64,000 bases of DNA, taken from Tetraselmis striata. Lineage: Eukaryota > Chlorophyta > Chlorodendrophyceae > Chlorodendrales > Chlorodendraceae. The stretch is from positions 221,096-285,095 of the forward strand of contig VCJN01002223.1 in NCBI GenBank assembly GCA_006384855.1, read 5' to 3'. This document shows positions 22,118-31,575 of the stretch, one piece after another. Positions within the stretch are counted from its first letter, which is position 1. Every line of letters begins with the position of its first letter. The notes under the pieces were generated by a model. It was not told where the DNA came from and ran no database searches. It saw only the letters and a program-made list of their open reading frames with translations. The translations under genes and the position numbers were made by a program.

Positions 22118-24076
22118 GCACGCCATGGTTATCGGTTCCGACGGTACGACGCGCTACCGGTTGTGAGGAAGGGTGCGCGTGGTGGAGAAGGTGAGTGAAT
22201 TTGCCCTTTGCATATAATCTAGGATATAGTGCCAATTTACAGTCAGTGATGTCCGCAATAATTGGGTCATCAGTTCTGCGCCTCTGCTTGCCGATCAAGG
22301 CATCAGGATTATCTGTTGGCGCAGATACGGTATCCCAGGGTCTCAACTTAGAGACATGAAATACTGGGTGGCACTCAAGCTCAGGTGGGAGCTGTATTTT
22401 GTAGGCCTGAGGATTCACCTGTTCGATGACCTCATATGGTCCTACATATCGTTGCTTAAGTTTGGGACACTTCTGTCCGCGTATGATCAAATCATCCGTT
22501 TTGATCATTATTTTATCACCGATTTGAAAAGATATCGGTTGCTTATTATTGTTTTTATCATAGTAGTACCTTTGATATTCTTTGGCTATTATAATAATAT
22601 TTTCATGCACCTGATTGTGTATATCCTGTATTTTCGACAGAATGTCTATGGTAGTTTCTCTCACTCCAGTTCTGGGGTTTACAATATCTATTGGCAACCG
22701 AGGGTGGAAGCCATATATTGCCTGGAATGGAGTAAACTTTGTTGTTGACGATTCTGTATTATTGTAATTGAACTCAGCGAGTGACAGGTAGTTCACCCTG
22801 TCCTCTTGGTTTTTGTAGCAGAAAGCTCGCAGCAACTGCTCAATGATTTTATTCAATATTTCAGTATGACCGTCAGTCTGCGGGTGATATGCAGTACTAA
22901 GATTTAAGGTTGTACCAAGCTGTTTGAACAGCTCTTGGAAATATGATGATGTATATTTTGTGTCCCGGTCCCCTATCATGCATGTACTGAGACCGTGGAG
23001 TTTGTATATATATTTTTGATGTACAGTTGCGCCAGTTGAGGAGCCGAAATGGCTTTCTGGCAAGTAAGGTATAAAGTGTTCCTGTTTTGTGAACAAATCA
23101 ACAAAGGTGGCAATACAGTCATAACCATCCACAGATGGTAAATTTGTGATACAGTCAAGACTGAAACATTCCCATGGTACAGTTGGTGTCGGCAGCGGCT
23201 GTGAAGCCGCTGCCGGAGCGTGTGTATGCAGCTTTGTCAGCTTACAGACTTTACAGTTTCGGATATACGTTTTCATATTTTGGTGCATGTGCGGCCAGCA
23301 AAATTTTCTTTTAACCTATTTCTCAGTTCTGAGTATACCGTTATGGCCGGCCGTCTTAATATCATGATGTTCTTTGATGATGCTCTTTTTGAGCTCATCA
23401 TCTGCAGGAATATATATTTTATCAGCTACCATATACAGTTCAGTATAGTTATCAAATCGTACTACTCCAGGGGGTAGCTTCTCCCTGTTTAACTTTGGGT
23501 CCTGCATATATCTTAACTTTATAGTATTGAGGGAATTTTCATCCAACTGTACTGAGACAGTGGTAAGGTTGAGCCATTCAGTGATGTGCTCCAGATCCTC
23601 CTCAAAGGTCTGCATATAGTATGCATCTAACGATGCCTTCAGATCATCGCCTACTCAATGCGTCTGCCATATTTTGAGATCCTTTTTTATATACAATATC
23701 CATATTGTCCATGTATGGTGAAATTATTTGGGACCAGGCAACAGGTTTTATGCTGAGCTTTTCCTGGGTTGGCAGGTGACGCAGAGTAGTATGATCGGTG
23801 ACTACAGTAAAATGTTTAACAAATGTAATGTCGCCAAGGCTGGAGAGCAATTACTACTCCCATGAATTCAGTATCATAGGTGGAATAGCGCAGTTGCGCA
23901 TCCCTCAAGACCTTTGCCAGGTAAGCTACATGACGCAGCTGTCCGGCATTTGGGTCTTTCTGCATGCGCACCGCCCCCACAGCATATATCCCCCACCTAA
24001 TTTTTATTTTAGGTCTTTTTGCCTGATATATCAGGCGGCGCGATGTGGCCGACAGGGCGCGGGAGCAGCCCGTCAT
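21846..24076 (-). pseudogene. Ty3/gypsy pol remnant: RNase H, integrase, GPY/F module
   Basis: In minus-strand order: an RNase H piece (24076-23816, RYSTYDTEFMGVVIAL); RNase H end (23850-23644: VVTDHTTLRHL and KKGSQNMADALSRR); linker and first half of the integrase zinc finger (23615-23316, IIKEHHDIKTAGHNG); then an open 480-residue frame from 23288. That frame has CKVCK, integrase Asp in SLDCITNLP, Asp in GDRDTKYTS, Glu in HPQTDGHTEIL, and a GPY/F module (RYVGPYEVIEQVNP, HPVFHVSKLRPW). Gag, protease and transcriptase are absent and the frame is broken three times. Past the GPY/F module it runs into repeat DNA (after about 22200). A Ty3/gypsy relic of the chromovirus kind. Confidence 0.85.
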
Positions 24077-24373
24077 CTGACGGGCGCGCTACGCGCCTAA
24101 TGTGCTATGATGATTAGGGCTAGTGAGGGTATAGGATATATCCTCACATTAATGTGAGGAAGGGTGCGCGTGGTGGAGAAGGTGAGTGCTATTCCACTAA
24201 GTGGTGGTGGAGAATGATCTGGTTACAGACCGACAGGCGCCGAGCCTGATATATCAGGCGGCGCGATGTGGCCGACAGGGCGCGGGAGCAGCCCGTCATC
24301 TGACGGGCGCGCTACGCGCCTAATGTGCTGTGATGATTAGGGCTAGTGAGGGTATAGGATATATCCTCACATT
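24021..24373. repeat. Two 130-bp direct repeats, with a palindrome at 24141-24160
   Basis: 24021-24150 and 24244-24373 are nearly identical (GCCTGATATATCAGGCGGCG to GGATATATCCTCACATT). The first continues into the perfect palindrome TCCTCACATTAATGTGAGGA. The first copy overlaps the RNase H coding end, so one is a duplication carrying pol sequence. A GGTGCGCGTGGTGGAGAAGG block is shared between about 22171 and 24161. Confidence 0.8.
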
Positions 24374-24399
24374 CCACCCCGCTCTGATGAATCTGAGTC

Positions 24400-24588
24400 A
24401 TCGGATTCACTGTGGAAACCTTTGCGGGTGGCTCGCCTTGGCAGCAAGGTATGCTGGCGAGGTCGAGATATGGTTGAAACGTTCAGTCAGCATAAAATGC
24501 TGCATCAGCGGCGAATACCGCATCGTTTCATAGGGCATCCAATCATCTCCGGCTGCCGGGAAATTGTGAAACCTCACTTTAAACAGCA
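24400..24588 (-). pseudogene. Gypsy chromodomain, C-terminal part
   Basis: The minus-strand frame reads VLFKVRFHNFPAAGDDWMPY and then a SPLMQHFMLTERF helix, the second half of a chromodomain-like tail of the kind carried by gypsy integrases. The first half lies across the insertion at 25486-25700. The frame was interrupted by the element at 24589-25483. Confidence 0.6.
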
Positions 24589-25483
24589 CTCCTTCAACTT
24601 GGGCGGTCGCATACACTGATCACGTGGCACGTTGCTCTTGGGGCGACTCCAATCACACCGCACACAAGTGGGCGGCACATGGCCTTTCCGACATTTGCCA
24701 CGACGTGAAGTCCGCGCTGGGCGTGGGTGTCCAGATCCTCACGGACCCGTCGGTGCTTGTTTCTCTTCCTAAGGGCAGCGACGGCCGGCCGGCTGATGTT
24801 GGGCCTTTTGGGTATGGCGGTATCCGCAGGAACACGGTTGCTGTCGATACCACCATTGCCCCTATCCTCGGCGTGTCAAGCTCGGATCCAACGACTGCTT
24901 TGCGGGCTGCAGAGCACCACAAAATCCAGAAGTATGACGAGGATGTTCGAAACGCCGCCGGCATGCTTCGCTTTGTTCCTTTCACCGTTTCCGAGTTTGG
25001 CTCGCTGGCCCCGCACGCTGAGGCTTTCTTGGTGGAGCTCGCGAAAGCTAGCCACACACACAATGGCCAAAAAATCGGCCAGCTCTTGTCTGCGTGGCGC
25101 CGCCGGTTCTCCTTGCTCATCAACATGGCACATGCAGACAACGTTCTTGGCGGGGTCGCGGCCGCGCGCGCGGCACGTCATGGTGCTCCTGCACCTGCGT
25201 CGCGTCGCTCGTCGGCATGTGTTGCTATGACCCAGGTCATTCATTGCTTGCAAGCGTCCTCGCCGCGGCTGATAGCCTACCCCGGGGTGGGGGTCCCTTT
25301 GGTTCCTGGCAGCTAAGCGACTTTGTGGTTCCCTTGGCTCCTCCTTGGTTCTTGGCTCTCTGGCCTCCTGCTCGACCTTGGTTTCAGGCTTATGTCTCTC
25401 TTTTGCTGGCAACCTTTCATAGTTGCTTTTAGTTCTGTTTGTAGTGCGCATTTATGAAAGCCCTGATGTAATAAGAATATCTT
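24589..25483 (+). mobile_element. 5'-truncated non-LTR retrotransposon with 13-bp target duplication
   Basis: ACTTTAAACAGCA flanks both sides (24576-24588 and 25484-25496). The insert ends TGTAATAAGAATATCTT, i.e. TGTAA about 12 bases before the 3' end, with no poly(A). It landed inside a gypsy chromodomain: the coding sequence LFKVR occurs on both sides because it overlaps the duplication. Confidence 0.75.
24624..25316 (+). CDS. C-terminal endonuclease-like domain of a non-LTR retrotransposon protein (fragment)
   Basis: A 230-residue open frame. RPADVGPFGYGG and NTVAVDTTIAPI match the RPADV...(A/V)DVT pattern of the nuclease-like domain after the transcriptase in many R2/CRE-type and related elements. 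It is followed by a helical HHKIQKYDEDVRN segment and VPFTVSEFGSLAPHAEAFL. The transcriptase is absent owing to 5' truncation. It differs in sequence from the 5.5-10.1 kb family, so at least two non-LTR families are present. Open and undamaged over its length, which suggests a fairly recent insertion. Confidence 0.6.
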   Translation: MARCSWGDSNHTAHKWAAHGLSDICHDVKSALGVGVQILTDPSVLVSLPKGSDGRPADVGPFGYGGIRRNTVAVDTTIAPILGVSSSDPTTALRAAEHHKIQKYDEDVRNAAGMLRFVPFTVSEFGSLAPHAEAFLVELAKASHTHNGQKIGQLLSAWRRRFSLLINMAHADNVLGGVAAARAARHGAPAPASRRSSACVAMTQVIHCLQASSPRLIAYPGVGVPLVPGS

Positions 25484-25770
25484 ACTTTAAACAGCAAGGC
25501 TTTGCCCCTTGCATATAATCTAGGATATAGTGCCAATTCACAGTCAGTGATGTCCGCAATAATTCGGTCATATAGTTCGGCGTCATATGGTCCTTTACCC
25601 TCACTCCGGTAGTCGCTAATACGAGTTGCCCGCGCGCGATCATCGGCACCATTCACTAGACGGGAGAGGAGGGCGGGAGGACGCAGCAACATATGCTGCA
25701 CTATAACCAGGCCCGGGCACATCCGCACGAGTGATATCACGCCATGCAGGCCGCGGCCACTGCACGACAC
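25484..25770 (-). pseudogene. Gypsy chromodomain, N-terminal part
   Basis: The minus-strand frame reads RIIADITDCELALYPRLYAR and GKALLFKVR before running into the non-LTR insertion. IIADITDC.LALYPRLYA recurs at the end of the 480-residue integrase frame near 22200, so this is a second copy of the same gypsy family. Confidence 0.6.
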
Positions 25771-25824
25771 TGATAAGGCTACGTCCGAGTGCTATCGATT
25801 GTTTCTACCGGCTAGTACGGCTTG

Positions 25825-27958
25825 ATGGAAAGCGCCCTTGAAACGCTGGCTTTCCCGTGCCTTGAAACTGGGCTGGTATCCGCCCCCCCCCCCCCCCCCC
25901 TTCCCTCTCCCCAACGCCCGGCCGCTGCACTCAGCTCCCCAGATGGAACCGAGCGCTGGCACCCTAAAGCTACACGATGGGCTTGCGATTTTGAGTTTGC
26001 GCGCCCCGCAGGCGCGGGTATTGACCGCAGTGTTCGACGCCGTGGCGGAGATTGCGGTGAGCGCATCCACGCCGGAGTTGTGGTCCGACTCAAAGGACTC
26101 TGGGTTTGGTTGTCACCCCCTGCGTTGACCAACCCAGTCCCCCAGTCATCTCATCTTGCGGACGTATGTGGATGCAGGTGATTTTGAGGTCAGTGGGGCC
26201 AGAGGATGCAGACGCGGGCGCAGGCAGCAGTGGGCTGAATGCCTTTGGCGACCAGCAGCTGAAGGCCGACTTGGCGGCGGACACCGTCATGTTCCGCAAG
26301 CTGCGCGAGTGTGGCGCTGTGCAGACTGCCAGCAGCGAGGAAAACACCGCAATGGAGCCCATGGGCGGCACCGGCTTCTCGGTGACCGCCCAGCGCACCA
26401 TGTGTTGTTCGTGCAACGGCAGCCAGTGGCCGCGCAGCGCTACTTACCATTGCACCACCACTACCCCTTGTGCGAACAGGTGGCCTTTGATCCCGTGGAC
26501 GGAAGCAGCATTTACCCCGCCAATTGGGCTGTTGGAACCATATTTGGCGTGTGGCCAGGTGCTGGCCTGCACTGTCTTGCCACGCAGGAGAAGGGAGGCC
26601 GGTGAAGGGAAGGAGCCGGGGGGGGGGGGGGGGGGGAGGGGAGTAGGTGCGGTGGCAGTCCTCTCATGCGAGACGCAGTGAGTGGCAGTATCCACTGGGT
26701 ATTCGCCCGGCTGACACAGCAGCGACGGCAGGACAGCTGCTGCCGCCCATCTTGCGCCGCCGTTAGCGCGTCCATGAGTGGGCACGCATCTGTGTTTGCA
26801 GCGTTTTCTGTGTTTGCTGCTTTCCATGTGGTATGCGCAGGCAGTGGGTGTTGACCTGTCTGCAGCCGTGTGTGGCTAGCACATCCCGTAGCGTTGAACT
26901 AACTAAGCCGTAGCTTTCCAGGAGTAACAGCATATGTGATGGGCTCCGCTGGATGAGGGGCGTGCGGCCATGCTGTGTGACCCAGCCGAGACCCCCCTTG
27001 CCTTCCATTTGCCTTTCACAGGATCCACACTGCTCGGGCGCACCGGCAAGGAGCAGGTCGCTGCCGGCTTCAGTGTGTACGGCCCCCGGACAGTGCTGGT
27101 GTTGGCCAGGCCCGACGGTGAGCGCGCGCCACCGGTCACTGACATCGCACATGCACCCTCCTCTGCGAGCCCGCTGATGCGGCAACTGGTGGTTGGAGGG
27201 GACTGAGGTGGGCGCGACGTATAGGGGGCGGTACCGTCGTGGAGGAGTACACTCTGCTGGGTGGCGGCTGGGTGCTGACGCGCTCCGGGCTGCGGATCCC
27301 CGAGAGCCGCAAGACGTTTGCGCCAGCCAACCTGCGCGCCGCGGCGGGTAACGCCTCGTATCAGGAGCTCATGGCAGCATGGATGGGCGAGCAGTACACG
27401 CTGCGCTACTCCGGCGGCTTGGTGCCAGATGTGTACCACATTTTCGCCAAGGCACCCCCCCCCCCTCCTTCTCCTCTCCCCTGCCATGCAACCGCCACCC
27501 TGCTTATGCAATATTCACTTGCTGAGCAGCATTTCTCTGCCAGCGGGAATATGCATCGCGGCGGGATTGCGGCAAAGCATTTCTGACTGAGTGAGGGCCC
27601 AGCGATGGAGAGGGTAGAAATGCCACTGCTGCTGGGGTTGTGGCCGGGTGCGTTAAATGGCTGTTCAGGGCGCAGAAGCATGAAATGTTGCCTGCTTCAC
27701 GATTGCTGGTGCCTGCCCACACAGGGAGGCGGAGTATTCTGCAACCCCGTCTCCAGCGCAGCGCCCGCCAAGCTGCGGCTGCTGTACGAGGTCGCGCCGC
27801 TTGCGTTTGTGGTTGAAGCTGCTGGGGGCGCTTCGAACAACGGTGAGGGCTCTGCGCTGCTGGCTGCTATCACCACCGCCGAGGTCCGCAGCCAGGTGGC
27901 GCTGGGATCCCGGGCAGAGGTGGACAGGTGCCTGCCGGCCCTCAAGTCGGGACTGTGA
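25825..27958 (+). CDS. Sedoheptulose-1,7-bisphosphatase, 7 exons
   Basis: Hydrolyses sedoheptulose-1,7-bisphosphate to sedoheptulose-7-phosphate (Calvin cycle in plastids). Exons: 25825-25875, 25943-26056, 26178-26381, 26480-26558, 27022-27117, 27225-27451, 27725-27958; total 1005 nt, 334 residues, phase kept at every junction. Diagnostic motifs: NAFGDQQL, SSEEN, the metal/phosphate motif FDPVDGSS, GTIFGVWPG, GKEQVAAGFSVYGPRT, YTLRYSGGLVPDV, LRLLYEVAPLAFVVE and QVALGSRAEV. YTLRYSGG and NLRAA favour SBPase over fructose-bisphosphatase. The last intron begins GC (AAG/GCACCC), the rest GT. Oddities: the plastid enzyme's regulatory CGGTxC cysteines are replaced by AGAGSSGLN, and no clear transit peptide precedes the enzyme, so a redox-insensitive form, possibly outside the plastid, is likely. 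Exon 1 is the least certain; translation could start at the ATG of exon 2. Confidence 0.9.
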
Positions 27959-28567
27959 AGTGAGGCCGGGCATGGACGACACCGGGCGCTGCGAGCACTG
28001 GCAGGCGTGAGACAGCTGCCGGCATGCTGTGTTCATGCAATGGCTCAATGGCATGTCACTTGCCATGGCATTTTTGGCCACCTGTTGGCGCCCATGCTGC
28101 TGTATATAGTCTGATGAGCGGGGGGGGGGGGGGGGGGGGTCGCACACACCGCCAGGGCGCCGGATGACACAGCTCAAACGCTGCGCCCAGTATAGGATGC
28201 TGTAAGTAACAAGCCTGGAATTCTTCAGTGGGGAATGATGTGGGGCACCCAGCATGGGTTCAGTGACGCCCGCAAGACTCAATCTTACACAATCTCGGCG
28301 ACGCAGGCGGCCGGAGTGGACGGAACTGAGCCTTTTGCTGGTTATGCACACTTTTGCGTGGCGCGCACGCCAAGGGCGACCTTGATTGATCCGATCACCA
28401 CACAAATATACGCTGGGCACCCAACTGCACCCCACATCATCCTCAACGAGGCCCCTCCTCTGTTAATTGTGATGGCTGCGATGGTCCATGCTCACCGCCG
28501 CCGCCCGCCCAGAAGGCACTCCAGAACAGACGAGAATCCTCACTGCTTGGGAACAGCAGCGAACCTG
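27959..28567. other. Intergenic stretch with G run
   Basis: Contains an 18-base G run at 28121-28138 and a TGTAA at 28200, about 240 bp past the bisphosphatase stop, a candidate poly(A) signal. No gene recognised. Confidence 0.4.
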
Positions 28568-29752
28568 TCAGAGCCATGGCTGCATGCAAGCACGGTCGTT
28601 GGGTCGAGCACTGCCCGTTCTGCCGTACCTGCTGTGGTTGAATGACTCAGCGTCTGTACTGATGCTGGCCTCTGCGTCATCGACGTCAGCCGTCACCTCT
28701 GCGTCTGCGGTGAAGCGGGCCAGGCGCATCTGGAAGGCAAACTCGCTCTGCGCCTCCAGGCTCTTCCTGATGCTGCCCAAAGCCCGCATGCCAATCCGCC
28801 ACTCAGCCCAGCAGAAGGCGGAACATCCAGCGGGCGCAGAAGGCATGGAGAGGGGCCCAAAGGAGGAATGCGAGTGGGGGGCGATAAAGCACCGGGGAGC
28901 TGCGCCAAGTAGTGCAGTATCGAACAAGGCGGTGCTCAGAATGCCTCTTGACGAGACTTTCGAATTGCGAGATGGGGGTGAGCGGGGTCAGGGACACTCC
29001 GATCAAGACAGGACGCCTGACCTTTGGAGAGGACTGGGTGGGTCCTCGCCCTGGCCAAGGGAGCCCCGGCCGGGGTGAGCAGGGGCTGGAGCATCCTTGA
29101 GTGACAGCGAGGACTGCTCATGGTGCGGCGGAGACAGGTCGGATGCGAACACCGCCACGCCCACTGCCTCCCCCTGGCCGTTCTCGCCTACAGATTTCTT
29201 GGGCGAGCTGGCTGCAGGAGGAGAAGCGCTGGGCTGGGGCGGAACGGCGGTGGGAACCGGCGGACGCTGCGATGTATCGGCCGCCCTGCAGGCCGCCTCC
29301 AGTGCACCTGCTGCCAGGTTTGAGGCGGCGGCTTCCAGTGGAGCGCAGACGCTGTCCACCCGGGCCAGGCGCCCCGCCCCCTCCTCCGCCAGCCACTGCA
29401 GTATCCGGTCGGCGTTGCCGAGCGCCTCCGTTGCTGTTGCAGCCAGGGAGCCACTGCGGGCCTCGGCGGTCGCCACACGCGCCTCCAACTCCTGCAGCCC
29501 CCGGGTGCTCCTGTTTGCCTGCTCCGCCGCGGCCAGCGCCATGCCCTGCAGCCGCTGTCTCGTGGTGGCGCAGGAGGGGCAAACACGCGGCGTTGCTGAC
29601 GCCGTGGCATGGTCCCCTGACGCTGATTCGTGCACCTTGACAACCAGCACGACGGCCGGCTGAGCGACACACACCACCATGGTCAGCACGACTACCGGTG
29701 CCCGGATGTGCATGGCGATGACTAGCACCAGCCCAGGGGCAGGGAGGCACAT
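28568..29752 (-). CDS. Hypothetical protein with N-terminal membrane anchor, 2 exons
   Basis: Proposed exons on the minus strand are 29752-29022 and 28772-28568 (936 nt, 311 residues, in frame across a GT...AG intron). Residues about 8-40 are a long hydrophobic stretch (LVLVIAMHIRAPVVVLTMVV...VVLVV) that would act as signal or signal anchor. A CPSC pair follows, then an Ala/Glu-rich helical region with heptad-like spacing, then a Pro/Ser-rich region (VPPQPSASPPAASSPKKS). The C-terminal exon is helical and acidic. No known domain. It lies tail to tail with the bisphosphatase gene. The splice acceptor choice (CAG before ATCAGG) was the only one that kept phase; moderate confidence. Confidence 0.5.
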
Positions 29753-30575
29753 GGAAAGGTGATGACTTCATAAAATGCATCAGCTTGCCGCTCCTGTCAA
29801 CATCTACAAGCCGTATCGTGTGGCCTTCGAGGTAGGCCCAGGCGAATGCGGTCTATCAATAGAACAAACACAACAATACCATAACATTACGACATTGAGC
29901 ACAGAGATTCGCAACCCAGAGTCCGGATTACACATCCATTATCGGTTTGTATCGCCCTTTCCCCATCCCCTACGAGTAGTGATGGGCGCGTTTTATGTTC
30001 CTGTACGTTGAATGGCGGAGTTACTTATGGAGTTTCCATGACATCAAGTCATGGTGCCAGCTATCATAGTCTCATTAATCTACATTGACTACTACAGTAC
30101 ATCGATGAAGTAGTAGCCCCTTAGCAGGTTGCTGCGTACTTCTACGAAATGGATGAGCAGCAATCCGTCATCAGCACTAGCAGCCTCTACTCGTAATAAA
30201 TCCGTCTAAATCTTCACCGGCAAGGATTATTAATATTGATCAATGCTCTAGGCGACGATGTAGGAAGGTGGTTTTTTGCGGGACGGTGCTTGAGCGCGCG
30301 CGCGTTGCGCGAACAACTGCGCGAGGCCATCGCGCAAGCAGCCCATCAGCAGCAGCACAGGGCCAGGGTCACATGGGGGCCGGATGGACGCAACGCGCGC
30401 GTAAACACTGGCCGCAATAGCTCGGGCAAGGCCGCCACTGGCAGGCATCGGGTAGGTCCGGGGCATCATCAACGCTGCTGTCTTAGCTTTCTCTGGACGC
30501 CGAATCGTGCGAGACCAGGCACGCAGGTGAAGAGTAAAGCAGGTCTCGCGCTCGGCGGCCCGCTGAGCAGTGACA
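29753..30575. other. Intergenic region between divergent genes
   Basis: Presumably holds the promoters of the minus-strand anchor protein and the plus-strand tetraspan gene. No TATA box stands out; a GCGCGCGCGTTGCGCG cluster at 30295-30311 is notable. Open frames here have no recognisable content. Confidence 0.4.
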
Positions 30576-31490
30576 ATGCGGTCTGGCGGCGGCGTGCTCT
30601 GCGTGGCGACCCTGCAGCTGATCGTCGGCATCTGCCTGCTCGGCATATATGAGGGCTACAAAGCGGTGCGTGCCGTTTTGGTTGCGACCTGTCGAGCGCG
30701 TGGAAGGAGTAGGCGACGGGCGGGTAGCTTTGGGGGGGGGGGGCGGAGGGTTAGGTGCTATGGACGTACGACGCTGACCCGAAGCGGCGCCCAGAACGGC
30801 GGCAGCACAGTTACTGTTCCCCCATCCCGCACCCCGTGTCTTCTCGCAGCATTACTATGGCACCTCCCCCGATGACGCTGCGCGCGAGCAGCTGTTCATC
30901 AAGAGCGTGGGACAGACGCCGATGGACTTCCTGTTCTACCTTTCGATCGTGAACAACGTCTTCAGCGTGTTTGGGCTGGCGGGCGTGCTCAACGCGCAGC
31001 GCGAGCTTGTCATTGCCTTCTTTGCGTACAACGCTGTGATTATGGTTGTCGACTTCCACTACTTCTGGGACCTCTACACCGATATATCCATTCGCTTCAG
31101 CGGCGAGCCCAAGGGACTCACACCTTACGAGCAGTCCATGTGCGCCTTCGTCTTTTTCAACTTCCTGCTGTCCGTCTGCGCTATCTTTTTCGCAGTCAAG
31201 GTGAGCCCCCCCCCCCCCCCCCCCCCCCCCTTGATCCTCGCAGCCACACCCCAGCTTGTTCCATATTGTGGTATCGAGCACCCCCCCCCCCCCCCCCCCC
31301 TTGATCCTGGCAGCCACACCCCAGCTTGTTCCGTATTGTGGTATCGAGCCTCAACCCCCCCCCCCCCCCCCCCCCCCGACCCGGGCCTTGATCCGTTCAG
31401 GCACTAGAAGAAATCAAGAATAAGAACAAGGAGGAGTTCACTCGAATGGCTGTGCTTTCTGACAATCTGCAGTATGAGACCGACACATGA
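30576..31490 (+). CDS. Small four-helix membrane protein, 3 exons
   Basis: Exons 30576-30665, 30850-31200 and 31401-31490 (531 nt, 176 residues, both junctions in phase 0, GT...AG). Four hydrophobic segments are visible: GVLCVATLQLIVGICLLGIY near the N-terminus; FLFYLSIVNNVFSVFGLAGV; LVIAFFAYNAVIMVVDF; and FVFFNFLLSVCAIFFAVK. A short charged tail (EEIKNKNKEEF...) would sit in the cytosol. The fold resembles small tetraspan proteins in general, but I recognise no family. The second intron has three C runs and a duplicated 55-60 bp unit. The gene is compact, well spliced and flanked by other host genes, so it is likely real; function unknown. Confidence 0.7.
31201..31400 (+). repeat. Poly-C/55-bp tandem units inside an intron
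   Basis: Three long C runs separated by two copies of TTGATCCT(C/G)GCAGCCACAC...CCAGCTTGTTCC(A/G)TATTGTGGTATCGAGC. The intron has grown by duplicating a C run together with its neighbour. Confidence 0.9.
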
Positions 31491-31575
31491 GGTGGGAGAA
31501 GTCATGCCTAAGGCCATGAGTTGTCTGCATACGGCGCCACATGTGTAGAGAGCGCTGCTGTTAGCAGCGGCATGA

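Noticed and set aside
28235..29078. Plus-strand open frames over the anchor-protein gene
   Set aside because: Antisense to a minus-strand gene with an in-phase intron and a clear hydrophobic N-terminus.
30811..31317. Minus-strand frame with glycine runs opposite the tetraspan gene
   Set aside because: It is the antisense of exon 2 and of the C-run intron; the plus strand has the consistent exon chain.
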